Shown piece by piece: positions 9,806 through 20,525 of a stretch of 64,000 nucleotides of DNA (positions are counted from its first letter, which is position 1; each line of letters begins with the position of its first letter). Both the position numbers and the translations under genes were made by a program. This stretch comes from Vitrella brassicaformis (taxonomy: Eukaryota > Sar > Vitrellaceae). The notes beneath the pieces were generated by a model. It saw only the letters and a list, made by a program, of their open reading frames with translations. It was not told where the DNA came from and searched no databases. The stretch covers positions 1-64,000 of the forward strand of contig CDMY01000897.1 in NCBI GenBank assembly GCA_001179505.1, written 5' to 3'.

Positions 9806-10528
9806 TCACTCATCATCAGCCCCTCCCGCAAGCCATGCGGGCCAGTCAACAGCATCTGGGGCCGGTTCAGGCAGCGATGCCCGGAGGGACGCCCACCAGT
9901 CAGCTGAACTTTCCGCTTGAGAGGCCTCCTTGATCACCTCTCTCGGGATATCCCTCAAATTCTCCCTGTCCAGCCCCAGCCCTTTCTGTCCCTCCCCCTG
10001 TGACAGCTTCTTGGTTGCCCGGAGGCGCCGCCCGCAGCCCCATGTCCCTGCTTCCACGCCATAGTCCATAGCGCAGGTCTTGCACGCACGGACGGAGGCC
10101 TTGTTCTTGATGTCCTCCCCGACGACACGCTGAGGGCATGTCAATCTCCACTCCCGCTTGTTGGGGTAGTCCTCGTCGGGCACGCCGCAGCCATTCGCTA
10201 TCACCTTGCTCATGCCACCACACTGTCTCATCTCATCAAGCTGCTGGTCAGTGGCCTGAAACCACACATGAATTACCCAGCAAATGTCCTCGAAGTCGGG
10301 GTTGAACTGAACGCTGATGCCGAGAGGTGCGTCCGTTGCGAGCAGGCATCGATCTCTGCGTCCGACCGCAGACTCCGCGCCGATGCTAAGGCCTGAATGC
10401 AGATCTCTCGTACCATGAAGATCCGCCGACTCATCCCCGTCACTCGCAAGCCTCAGCACAAAAAAGCAACGAGACGGCTTCATCTGCAAGCTCGGCGTGG
10501 GGGATGGTGGGGGCGCAGTCTCAGCCAT
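9806..10528 (-). CDS. Hypothetical protein, single exon, 240 residues
   Basis: A minus-strand frame from the ATG at 10526-10528 (MAETAPPPSPTPS) to the stop at 9806. It can be extended upstream to an ATG at 10618, but the text there looks like leader. After a Pro-rich start comes a structured-looking middle (QFNPDFEDICWVIHVWFQ), then several spaced Cys (ECGG-like, C-G-V-P, C-P, C-K-T-C, W-G-C-G) that could form a small metal-binding site. The C-terminus is acidic and Trp-rich (SADWWASLRASLP). No signal peptide or membrane helix is evident. Codon choice and amino-acid balance look coding. I do not recognise the family; a lineage-specific protein is the default reading. Confidence 0.55.
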   Translation of the reverse strand: MAETAPPPSPTPSLQMKPSRCFFVLRLASDGDESADLHGTRDLHSGLSIGAESAVGRRDRCLLATDAPLGISVQFNPDFEDICWVIHVWFQATDQQLDEMRQCGGMSKVIANGCGVPDEDYPNKREWRLTCPQRVVGEDIKNKASVRACKTCAMDYGVEAGTWGCGRRLRATKKLSQGEGQKGLGLDRENLRDIPREVIKEASQAESSADWWASLRASLPEPAPDAVDWPAWLAGGADDE

Positions 10529-10718
10529 CCAAGTCCAAGGATGGTTCGGAAAGAGTATCAGCATCTGGAGCGTGCCTGCCGGCATGTGCTGCGGGAGAGA
10601 ATACGGTACTCGGAGCAACGGAAGAGGGACGTCAAGAGAGGTGAACGCTGAGTGACGCTTCGCCCGTGAATTCCTTCTTCATCCTGCTTTCATCTCGCCC
10701 GCAGGCACTCCTCTCACT

Positions 10719-12299
10719 ATGGTCATCAGCACAGCAGCCACGTCAGCAGCCACCTCTGGGGCGGGGCCATCCACCCTCTCCGGAAGCCTCTCGCTGCCGT
10801 CCCTCACCCATGGTCCCTACGCCAACAGCCCATCCAAATTCGACAGGTAAGGAGAAAGACACAGCAGTTCCTGTGTTTCCATCCATGCATCATTCGATCC
10901 TGTCCGTATGCCATCTTCGGTCAGTGAGATGACTGAGCCCCTGCAGCTCGAGCCAAGGCGGCGCTTTGAACTTACGTACATCGCCACTCTGCAGTGCGCT
11001 GCCTCCCATCGTGCGCGATCATACGCACGTCGTGTCATCGAGGCGGAGCCATCGCTTAAGGTCTGAGACGAATGGATTCAGGCCACACATCCTCTCACGC
11101 AAGACAGTCATCAGGCCCGTCTGTGTGTCTCGTTTGGTTCGCTGGATATGCAGGAGAGTGTGCGTCCGGTTGAGGAGAGGCTGCGGCAAGAAGAGGATAT
11201 GATGGTCGTGTACAGCGACGCACTCGAGAGGGTCGCCGACCCCCTGTACAGGCCATTCCCGACGGAGAAGTTCGTGGCGATCTCCCTTGGTCGGTGAGAC
11301 ACGGTATCCGCTGTCAGTGTGGGTGGGGCATCGGTGCGTTGTATTTTAAAGGCAAAGGGCCATTTCCTGCCACCAGTCTTCCTCCGATGAGCATGTCTCT
11401 GCCGGCAATCCAAGAAGGGAGGTGAGTAAGCGAGTTTTCATTCATGTCTGTCTCCTTCTTACACCGAGAACGCATATATGTCTACAGGAGTTCCAGCCGC
11501 TCCACTTCATCGTCTTCGGCCTCGCGGGCAGAGGCGAGCCCACCGGCAGCCGGAGCAAAGAGGGCATCAGTTCAAAGGCGCGTCAGCCAGGAGAGCGACC
11601 AGCAGCAGACTGTGGTCATCCATAAGCCTCCGCGGACTCAGACAAGGCTCAAGTGGAATCAGTTGTTCACCTTTTACGACCAGCACATGAGCCACGCGGT
11701 CGATGAGGATCTGCAGAAGGCGGCGGCGCCCTTCCACACGGACGCCAACACAGTGATATCGGCCGAATTTGCGGAGCGCAGCCGACATGTGAAAGGGCAG
11801 CGCAGGAGGGAGCCGGAAGATGCCGAGACACCGGCGGCCTCTGACGAGGTATCCAATGCCAATGCATTCATCGAATGCATCATGCATAGCCCATTCGTGG
11901 TCCTGCTTCGTCTGATACTTGCAGAGGTGTGTGGTGACGGTGCGTCCGGTGAGGCCGAAGAAGAGAAGATTGCCGTCGCCACTGGACATTGCCAGACACG
12001 AGCATGAAGTCATGAAAGCCAGACAAGCCCGGTTTCGGGATCAGTCCATCTTGCCTCTCGAGCGGCGGATGGATGGAGGCTGGCACACGCAGTCGGTCGT
12101 AGAACTGCCGAGCTACTTCCCCCCTGGCCGTGTGGTTGACGGGCGTGATGGTCTCGACAGAGAGTGGCGGACACACTATTTGACTGAGACAGCCAGGCTG
12201 CACGAGGACGTCCTGCACACATCCAACCCACAGCTGTTCCAGCTGAGGGCCCAGGAGCACTTGCCTCCCATCAACAAGACGCTTGCTGTCTCACAATGA
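10719..12299 (+). CDS. Hypothetical spliced protein, basic and Ser-rich, function unknown
   Basis: Confident exons in phase are 10719-10846 (start MVISTAATSAATSG), 11154-11293, 11377-11421, 11488-11848 and 11925-12299. One more exon probably begins at 10995; its donor is unresolved, because two phase-compatible GT sites exist before the acceptor at 11153. The protein has a Ser/Thr-rich start, a charged helix (ESVRPVEERLRQEEDMM), a Ser-run (RSSSRSTSSSSASR), a basic segment (PVRPKKRRLP) and a C-terminal conserved-looking part with LPSYFPPGR and REWRTHYLTETARL. No signal peptide or membrane helix. The family is not recognised. Its gene end is 180 bases from the next start on the same strand, with a perfect hairpin (12362-12380) between them. 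Confidence 0.6.
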
Positions 12300-12479
12300 C
12301 TACAATCAATGGGCGGCCTCGCTGCTTCTTGCTGTCCGTCTGAGGCTTGGCTTGCTCGCGGGTGTACATGTAATGTACACGTGTGCTTTTGTCTCGCTGA
12401 TCGACTTGGTGTGCTTGTTCGTGCTTGCCTGCACTGCTTGCTTCTAAGCTGTCGGAAGGAGTCAATCAATCAATCAATC

Positions 12480-13298
12480 ATGACGTCTATCTGTATCGTC
12501 CTGCTTTGTCTGATCATCTCTTGTGGTGTCGGCGCGTCCCGCCGCTCCCCGCCTCCCCCTGAGCTCATCCTCAACAATACACCCAACAGCAGACTGCACA
12601 TCAACCCCGACATCGAAGACACACGGCCCAGGTAGGTCCGAATGCGCAGAAACAGATTCAATGTGTCTGGGAGTCTGTCTGTCTATCTGTCTGTATGTTT
12701 TGTGCTCAGAATAATCATAAATCACGGTGCTCGTGCAATCATTGAGACCACGTTGCCGCAGAGACCAACGGCACACGAGAGTGAGAACCATTGCTTGTGC
12801 AACCATTGCTTGTGTGTCGGTGTGGTTGCTCATCAGCAACGAGAGAAGCAATGAGGAAGGACGCCCAGGATATGGAGGAGTTCAGACAGCTGACACACGA
12901 AATCACCAAGAACGAGCCGACAGAAGACAGAGTAAGAAATGGCGACAAGAGGGAGGGAGAGAGAGAGAGAGAGAGAGAGGAGGGCAGCATGATGGCAGCA
13001 TGGTGTGTGAGTCTCGGGGGACTTCAGTTGCACATCTCGTCGGACAAGACACCGAACGTCCAGATCAACAACGCACCCAACTCAATGTCAGCGAAGGAAG
13101 AGAGAGAGAGCAAAGGCGCCAAGAAAGCGATGAGACATGAAATGACATGGCATTGTGTGGCTGTGTGTGGATTTTGGTAGTGTGCGCGTGAGCAACCCAG
13201 ATCTCCATGTGCCGTCTGTGGTCATCAACAATGGCGAATCATCGGTCATCGAGGCGGCACAGACGACAGAGGAGATTCAGGAGAAGCCAGCCGAGTGA
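12480..13298 (+). CDS. Small secreted protein with repeated 'xINN' strands
   Basis: Five exons in phase (12480-12631, 12710-12780, 12837-12931, 13028-13086, 13181-13298) encode 164 residues. The N-terminus MTSICIVLLCLIISCGVGA is a signal peptide. Most exons carry a similar beta-like phrase: ELILNNTPNSRLHINPD, RIIINHGARAIIETT, LHISSDKTPNVQINNAPN, and VPSVVINNGESSVIEAA. This points to a short internal repeat that follows the exon pattern. Between them lies a charged helix (MRKDAQDMEEFRQLTHEITK). The C-terminus is acidic. No family is recognised; it is probably exported or surface-associated. Gaps of about 180 bases on the left and about 730 on the right separate it from its neighbours. Confidence 0.6.
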
Positions 13299-14026
13299 TG
13301 AGCGTGCATCGATTGAATGCACAGCTACTAACCAACATGTGCAAGCATGATGACGATGATGTAACTAACACGTGTTACATGGGCCAGGCGGTTATATCGA
13401 GATGAAACGATTGTCCTCTCATGCATCGTGAATCCAGCCCTGTCCGTGCCTATGCATTTTTGCATCCACCCGAAATGCATGGCCACTGCTCGCGCGCAAA
13501 ACTGACCCAGATCGATCTAGGGAAATCATCTAATACAGACTAGAGTAGCCATCCATCCCTTGCCCCCTCCCTCCCTAGCTGCCCTCGACCCCCCTCACCC
13601 CCCTTACAATAAGTGCCCACCCCGGTCCCCTTAGAAAACACAAATTGACAGAGGTACGTAGTATATATGTGTGTATGTAGTCTGTGTGTGTGCATGTGTG
13701 TTTATTGTGTTGTGTTCGTACGTGTCTTTGTGCACTCGTGTCCATGTATGTATGTGTGTATCTGTAGCTAGATCGACGCACACGCACACGCACACTCATA
13801 GGAGGAGGCAGCCTGTACACAAAAACAACGAGGGGCCATGTCATGCATGTCATACCGTTATATGGTCGTATGAATGGATGCCATGCGCATGGATGCGTGC
13901 GACGTCAGGAGCTGATCGAGGTCAGGTCAGAGCCGGCTAGCCACTAATCAATTCATAGACCCACCCACCCTTACCACCCATTCCCCCTCCCCTCCCATTT
14001 CCTCCCCCTGTCTATCATTTCGATCT
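13299..14026. other. Convergent intergenic spacer
   Basis: This lies between the 3' ends of a plus-strand and a minus-strand gene. It holds a palindrome TAACACGTGTTA at 13366-13377, nested in an ATGTAAC/GTTACAT stem at 13359-13380. Also present are a C-rich tract (about 13558-13630), TG/GTAT repeats (13665-13765) and a second C-rich tract at 13960-14010. No gene is seen. Confidence 0.5.
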
Positions 14027-17000
14027 CTAGTATACGATCCTCTGTCCCTTGAGTAGGGTCTTGCCCATGATCCACCCCTGCGCCCGCCTCTCGCGCTCAA
14101 GCCCCTCCTTCCACAGCGCCAGTGCACCAGCCATCGTCCCCACACGCAGCATCAGCGGCGGCTCGATCCCCTCCACACCCGTTCGCACCACCACGGCATC
14201 GCTATCATAGTGCTGTTCCCTCGTCACGCCAAATGTCACCCTCGGCTCTGATGACCCGCGGCTCTTCTTGGTGTCACCACCGGGGGTGGCCTGGTGCTGT
14301 TGGTCACGGTCATGGTCAGGTAGGGGCATGGTGTGGCTGCCCGGCGACAGGAACTGCCTCGACGATGAGGAGGGGTACATGATATAGTCCCCTCCGCCCA
14401 CCTGGTCCGCTCCTGTCCCCACCGAGTCGACATCCCAGTCGCTGTAGTACTCTCCACCGCCGCCAGAGCCTCGCTCGCCGTCGCCGGCAAATGCGCTGCG
14501 GAATGAGGGCGCGTTGTGGCTGTTGTATGGGGCGAGGGGCGCGTTGACCACGATGGGCTCGTGATGCCCGACCGTGGGGCTGTTGGCCCGCGGCTCGTCG
14601 TCTATTATGGGACTGGAGATTGTCGCGGCAGGTGGGGTGATCGCAGGGGGATCCGATGCCGATCCTGGCGCGGGAGGGGGCGACGGCTGGTCGCCCCTGT
14701 CGTCCGTGGGGGTGTTGTTGGCCTGGCTGCTGGTGTGGGGGTGGCTGCCGCCGTCGGTGAAGAACTGGATGACGGCCTCCACCTCACGCTCGGCCTGACG
14801 CTCAATGTACGATAGCGCACTGCACAGACAGACGGACACAACATGGAAAGGAATGAGTACATCACACAAGGACAGGCATCCCCTTCTCACCTAATGGCTT
14901 CCTCCAGGAACGGTCGTGCCGTGTCCGGAGCAGCGCACTTCTCCTTGAGCCGCTCCATCAGCGCCTCCTCCTCGGGCGTCGCCCCCTCCCTCTTCATCCG
15001 CTGCCACTGAGCCCGCAGCGGCACCTCCCGCGTCGCACCGTCAATGCGCAGATGCAGACCCTCTACACTGCCCTCGCGCACGTTGCTATCATCTAATTGC
15101 TGCGTCTCGTCGGTCGGGAGCCGAGTGCTGAGACCCCCCAAACCCGCCGTCACCTGCCTCTCTCGCTGCTCAGGCATGTTCGTCTCGTCGGCACCCTGGA
15201 CAGTGCTGGTACCGCTGCCCGCCGGGCTGGGCCTTGCAGGTGCAGTGGGCGAGTGCACGAGGCCTCGATAAGCGGGGCTGTCTTTGGGGCGCTCGGTGGT
15301 GGTGGCAGCATCGGGTGATTTGTCTTTGATGGGTATGAGGTTGGCGGTGAGGGGAGGGAGAGCTGCCCCTTCCTCCTCGGTGGTGGCGTACTGCTGCTGG
15401 TCGGCGATGGGTGGGATGACGGGCTCGAAGGGCTGGTCGACGTGGTGGGCGCCCTCACCCAACTCCTCCAACTCAATGTCGCCCCACACCTCCAGAGGAT
15501 CCTCCTGCATGAAACACAGACAGAGAGACAGACGTTGTTGGGTGTTTGGCTTGATCCTCTTCGGTTGTGGCTGTGTGCTTACCAGCAGAGGGAGCCGATA
15601 AGTGCGTCCATTGGTTCTCTGGTCGCCCCCCTCGCCGGCGTCACCAGCCCCCGCCCCCGCCCCCTCCTGCCCATTGCGCCTCAGCACAAACACTCCCCTG
15701 AACCTCCTGCGCCCTCCCGAGGCCCTCTCGCCCCCCTCCAGGCCGCCCAAATTCACATTTAGGTTGATGTTGAAGTTCCGCCCGCCGCCCACCCGCTGGA
15801 TGGCGCGTGACGTGGAGCCCCGGAGGCGATCCCACGCGTGGCCGCCCTGCCTGACGGCCTCCTGTGTCATGGCAGCGATGGACTGCATGAGCAGTGATGT
15901 GGCCTGGGCAAACTCCTCCCATGTGACAGTCCACTCGGACGGCACGGCCGATGGCGGCAGGGGGCGGAAGGGAGGGGGGGCGAGAATGAGGTCCGTGGGC
16001 TGGAACCTGCACACCACACATGGCAAGGGCGGGTGAGTGGGTGGAACACTCATGACTCGTGTGAATGTCCCCAGCTCACTTGTATCTGGTGGGGGGCCCT
16101 TCCATGTCAGCCCATCGGTCCAGCACACGGCGGACGATGTGGGCCATCCTGCCGAACTGCAGCCCACCCACAGCCGGCAGTGAGGGGATTAGCGGCGAGC
16201 TTGCCGACACGGAAAGCGGCTCAGCGTCGCCCACACCCACACCCACACCAGCCTGACGGTTATCCGCCGAGAAATACCACAACCGATGTGCCCTGGCAGA
16301 GAGAACAAGACACATCAAACCGACGTCATCAGTCAGACCGTGAAGAGAGCTCACTTGATGGTCTCTGCAGTCATGTCCTGCCCCAGCTCCTCTCTGAGAG
16401 CCCGCAGCAGCCGCCAGTGTGGCGCTGAGACGACAGCAGCCGCCTTGCCGAACCCCTTGGCCGCCCCTGCCAGCTCCGGGGGAGGCGTGATGGGTGTGGG
16501 CTTTCCGTACCCGTTGGCTGCCGACGCCTCGCCGTCATTGGCGGTGGTGCTGGTGGTGGCGCCCTGGTGTGTGGGTGAGATTGAGGGTGGCAGGAGGTGT
16601 GCAGCTGGTATGAGTGTGGAGAGGTCGCCGCGGATGAGGGAGCTGGTGTAGCGCTGCACCACCTCGGTCAAATACCTGCAGGCAGCGCATCCGCATATGG
16701 ACGGACACGTGAGGAAGGTTGTTTGGGTGCGGTGCAACTGTGGGCGTGGCGGTGTGTTGGTTACGTATCGAGTTGTGTGGAGTCGTGTTCGTCCAGGAGG
16801 CCCTTGCTCTGTTTGCTGCCGCGGGCATACAGCCACGCACCTGCAGATCAGATGCGAAAGACACACCAGACAGACCATATTGCAGACCAGGCCCGTTGGC
16901 ACTTCTGTCATTCTCATCAGCTCACCTCCCGCAGCGACAATGAAGCACATGGAAGTCACTGACGACACACACACACACACACACGGATTCACTGGCCATC

Positions 17001-18711
17001 GGACACCATGTGTGTCAGTGCGTATGTGTTGGTGTACCTATATGGTATCCGGCGGTCCCTCCTGCGGGGTGCACGTCCAGCTGCAGGATGCCTGTAGTCG
17101 CCCATCCGGCTGCCACAGTTACGGCCGCACCGATCACCCACAGCGTGTCGTACGCGTGGGACTGCTTGATGTCCCAACCCACCCTAAACACACACACACA
17201 CACACACACTCTCAGACATGCACATCTACCGTATGTGGGCAGAGGGGGATTTGTTGCGGCCACTACACTAGCTGACCAGTTGTTGAGGGTGTTACTGAGG
17301 GCGGGGTGTCCTTTGCTCTCCATGACGATGGCGATCAGGACGCTGCCGAGCATCACGCGCACGCTGCTCAGACAGCGGAAGAAACGAACCACACCAAACG
17401 CGAAGATGAAAATCTAAACCAGACCAACACCACACAAAGCATCCACAGACGCAGGCAGGGTGAGAAGGCCTGCCTTCGGCTGCCGTCTGTCTGTCTGTCC
17501 GTTCGCCAACTCATCACTCACCACTGCCCACATGATGAGCACGAGCGGCCGAGTGACCACCTCCACGCGCCCAAGACGCATAAACGGGTAAGACGGCCCC
17601 ACCGCCCCCGCCTCGATCCCCACCTGCCCGCCGCCACCCTCACCCTCCCCACTCCCCTGCTCAACCTGATTGCCTCGGTGGTTCCCCTCGCCATTGTTCC
17701 CACCCACTGGGCTGTCTGTGAAGGTCCTGTAAGCATAGTCAGGGCCCTCTGGGCTGGCGCTGCCCGCCGCACTCCCACTGCCCGCGTTGGTCGACGTCGC
17801 GCCGCCGCCCTCACCCTCACCAGCGCGGGGCGAGCCCGACGACCGGCCGCCTGCTTTGTTTGTGGGAGGCTTCTCGGCCATTTGCGCTGCGTAGATGAGG
17901 ACTGCGAGGGAGATGGCCCGTGCTACTGCGGCTGAGAGGGCCAGGAGTGGGGCGTAGGGCATGTGGGGGGTGACGGAGGGGTGCCATGGGTAGATGCAGA
18001 GGACGAGCAGGGCGCCTGCAGACACACGCACATGGGATGGAAGGCGTGCTGTGCTGTCTGTGAGGATGTCTGTGTGGATGGATGTGTGGGGTCACTCACT
18101 GACGACTCACCTAGGAGGACGATGCCAGACCCGGCGACTTGTTTGAGCGATAGAGGGGGGAGAGATGGCGGCAGCAGGTGGGGGTTCATCTGGGAAAAGC
18201 AGTACGTGACGACCAGCTCAAGAGGCCAATCCATCAAAGCTGCACAACGCACACACACAATCCCGTCCAGAACAAAACGCCCTCCCTCCCTTCCTCCCTC
18301 CCTGGCTGTCCACTGACCTAATATGACCACCGCAGTGATGTCAGCCGACACAAGTGCCAGCAAGGCCATAACCGGCGCGCCCACACACCCCAGCGTCTGT
18401 GCCACGAACAGCGCACCGTAGAAGCCCACCGTCAGCTTCTTCAACTCTCGCCCCAGCCTCTTGAGACTGCGCCGCTCGTGCATCAGGCTGGCGATGGCGC
18501 AGCACAGCAGCGCCATGGTGGCCATCTGGATGGGCCAGAAGGACGCCATCTTCTTGGCCGTGGCCGTCGAGAAGGCCGCCTTGGCAATGCATGTGGTACA
18601 CGCCAAACTGAGGATGCCCAGGCCGGCGCTCCGCAGCTCCCGGGGTGCTGAGCGAGCTCGGTGGGATGCCTGGCGGTAAAACGAGGACAGCCGGGCCCAG
18701 AAGGACGGCAT
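14027..18711 (-). CDS. Large multi-pass membrane protein (DMT/EamA-like N-terminus, tentative) with long cytosolic tail
   Basis: The gene starts at the ATG at 18709-18711 (MPSFWARLSSFYRQ) and runs through at least a dozen exons to the stop at 14027. Checked exons are 18711-18318, 18239-18111 and 18015 onward, all in phase. The N-terminal part has about ten hydrophobic helices, including LGILSLACTTCIAKAAF, LLALVSADITAVVILGAL with VAGSGIVLLGALLVLCI (an EamA-like pattern), LIYAAQM, and WVIGAAVTVAAGWATTG. A Gly/Ser-rich loop divides it. From about 16.9 kb down, the protein is hydrophilic: helical stretches (YLTEVVQRYTSSLIR, WRLLRALREELGQDM), then Pro/Gly-rich disordered text, NFNINLNVNLGG, and a C-terminal region ending LLKGQRIVY. 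The drug/metabolite-transporter reading rests only on topology and motif flavour. The tail resembles nothing I know. Confidence 0.6.
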
Positions 18712-19499
18712 CTAGTTGCTCGACTGAGAGCCGGCGTTAGGCAGAGAGTCTCAGTTGCAGTTAGAGATTGAACTTAGCTTGGCGCAGGCGAAGGGCCGTC
18801 CCGCAAAACCGCCTCCAACATCGGCACAAGGGTATGGAGATGTGGTGTTCTTTGCCGGAGGCTCGGAGCTATTGCTATGTGCGAGCCGCCCTCACAACGT
18901 TTCACGCTCATGATTTAGGGTCCAATTGCCATGATTCCGAGTAAGGGGCACCCACTGCGTGGGCACCCCGGGCCGCGAATTGGGCGGGGGTCGAAAGCAG
19001 CGTGCGAGATGGCGTGAATTATGCGTCACAGAGACGTGCACAGCACGAGTGTTGGCGAGAAGCACACCGACGCATGCAACAATAGCGAGAGTGTCAAAAA
19101 CATGCAGACAAGAACGGTGGGAGCTTGAAAAACATGTAGGTCTCGAAGACAGACGTGGCGATAACACGCAGGTACTCAGAGTGCTGCAGTAAGAACACAA
19201 GACACGCCCTTGTTGAAGACGTGCTTCGCCAAGTATACCAATGCATCACTGGATACAATCGGATGTGCCTGTTGAAGGGGCTATCGAAGCCTGCCCTCGA
19301 TGACGGTCTATCGGCTTGTCAATCAAATGGGAGCCGCCAGGATCAGCCCAACGATGACCTGCACCAGCAACGCAACACGGCAAATGAAATCGGCCACAGC
19401 GCGCCACGTCAGATGAAGCAAGCCTCCTGAGTAGCTTCTCTTCGAGTCGAATCTCTTCACACACGGTGGTCACTCAATGGATGTGCCAGCCTCACACGA
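18712..19499. other. Spacer upstream of the large membrane gene, with possible helicase-element debris
   Basis: This holds the promoter side of the minus-strand membrane gene. Towards 19155-19430 there is a plus-strand frame with LVEDVLRQVYQCITGYNRM, which may be an upstream, decayed part of the helicase relic that follows. No intact gene is supported. Confidence 0.4.
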
Positions 19500-20063
19500 T
19501 TGCCCACTGGTCGATTGCGGGCGCAGCCGGCGTCCGCATTCAAGCCACCTGAGACGAGCGACGACAGGACCTTCTCTGTTCACTGGGCGAGCCGTTACCG
19601 ATTGAACGAAGAGCAGATGCGGGCGTTCCAAATCATCTGCAGCCACTTGCTGAACCACTACAAAGACCTGCGGGACAACAAATACGTCTCGCCATTGCGC
19701 ATGTGCCTGACCGGCGAGGGCGGCACCGGCAAAACACACGTCATCAAAGCTGTGAAGGCTTGTTCTGCTGAACTGCAATGCCGACACTGGCTGTGTCTGG
19801 CAGCACCTACCAATATCGAAGGCATGCACATCTTCGATGACTTCGAGAGTGGCGAGAAGAGGCTGCGGCGCAAGCGGGAAGCAGCAGACAGTCGATGGTA
19901 ACCGCATTTGCAGAGAGGAGTCTTGCAAGCATATCCACTACCAAGTCCATTGCACGATAGTCGGCGAGATCTCTTTCGTAAAGCGCCAGAAGCTCGACAA
20001 AGTCGATGCGGCACTGAGGGACCTGCGAAAAGGCACCCAAGAAGGACCAAGCTCAACCAGCTG
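19500..20063 (+). pseudogene. Decayed PIF1/Helitron-type helicase fragment
   Basis: One plus-strand frame reads RLNEEQMRAFQIICSHLL (Q-motif-like start of PIF1 helicases) and then LTGEGGTGKTHVIKAVKA, a perfect Walker A motif, followed by LAAPTN. This frame diverges and ends at 19901. The next helicase block, VGEISFVKRQKLDKVDAALR, corresponds to the Walker B 'DEISMV' region but lies in another frame (about 19980-20040), and the first acidic residue is replaced by Gly. All later helicase motifs are missing. PIF1-like ATPases of this type occur in Helitron transposons and as host genes. The truncation, frame change and altered Walker B mark this as a dead copy. No Helitron ends were recognised. 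Confidence 0.6.
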
Positions 20064-20525
20064 CATGAACGGACAAGAGAAACATCCCATCCACCACAAA
20101 CTGGCGCGTTCGTGCGTTGTTCAGTCAGTGGATGCTTCTCGTTACGGATCTTGCTTTTTTTAAGAAGTTCGCGCCCAGAGAGACCCTTATTCGTTGATTT
20201 TCTCCGCGCAAAAGAACCGCGATCTTTTTCAAGCAGCAGCGGTTTCAGGCAGCACCCTAGACGGCCCGACGGCCAAGCTTTGTTCACTAACTTGCCGCTT
20301 TAGGGTACATCAGTTTTACGGTTACTTGTCCAAACGTGACAAAAAAACACAGAAGCTGTTCGACATATTCACGTGTCTGTAGTAGGGCGAGCAACACATC
20401 ATTGCTACCGATTCTCCTTTTTTCTTCCATACGATCGCGATCGAACGTTTTGTCTGCCGGACGTGTTGTTTCTTAAAGACGCAAATCGGGCACTAGTCCA
20501 ATTCGCTCCTGATCCGCAGCGAGCC
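20064..20525. promoter_or_regulatory. 5' flank of the F-box/WD40 gene with a motif shared with the 28.3-kb promoter
   Basis: No gene is supported here. At 20236-20260 the sequence GCAGCGGTTTCAG-NN-AGCACCCTAG occurs 266 bases before the next start codon. The same motif, differing only in the two spacer bases, lies at 28345-28369 inside the PRP38A/PIG-V divergent promoter. A regulatory or leader element is inferred. Confidence 0.35.
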
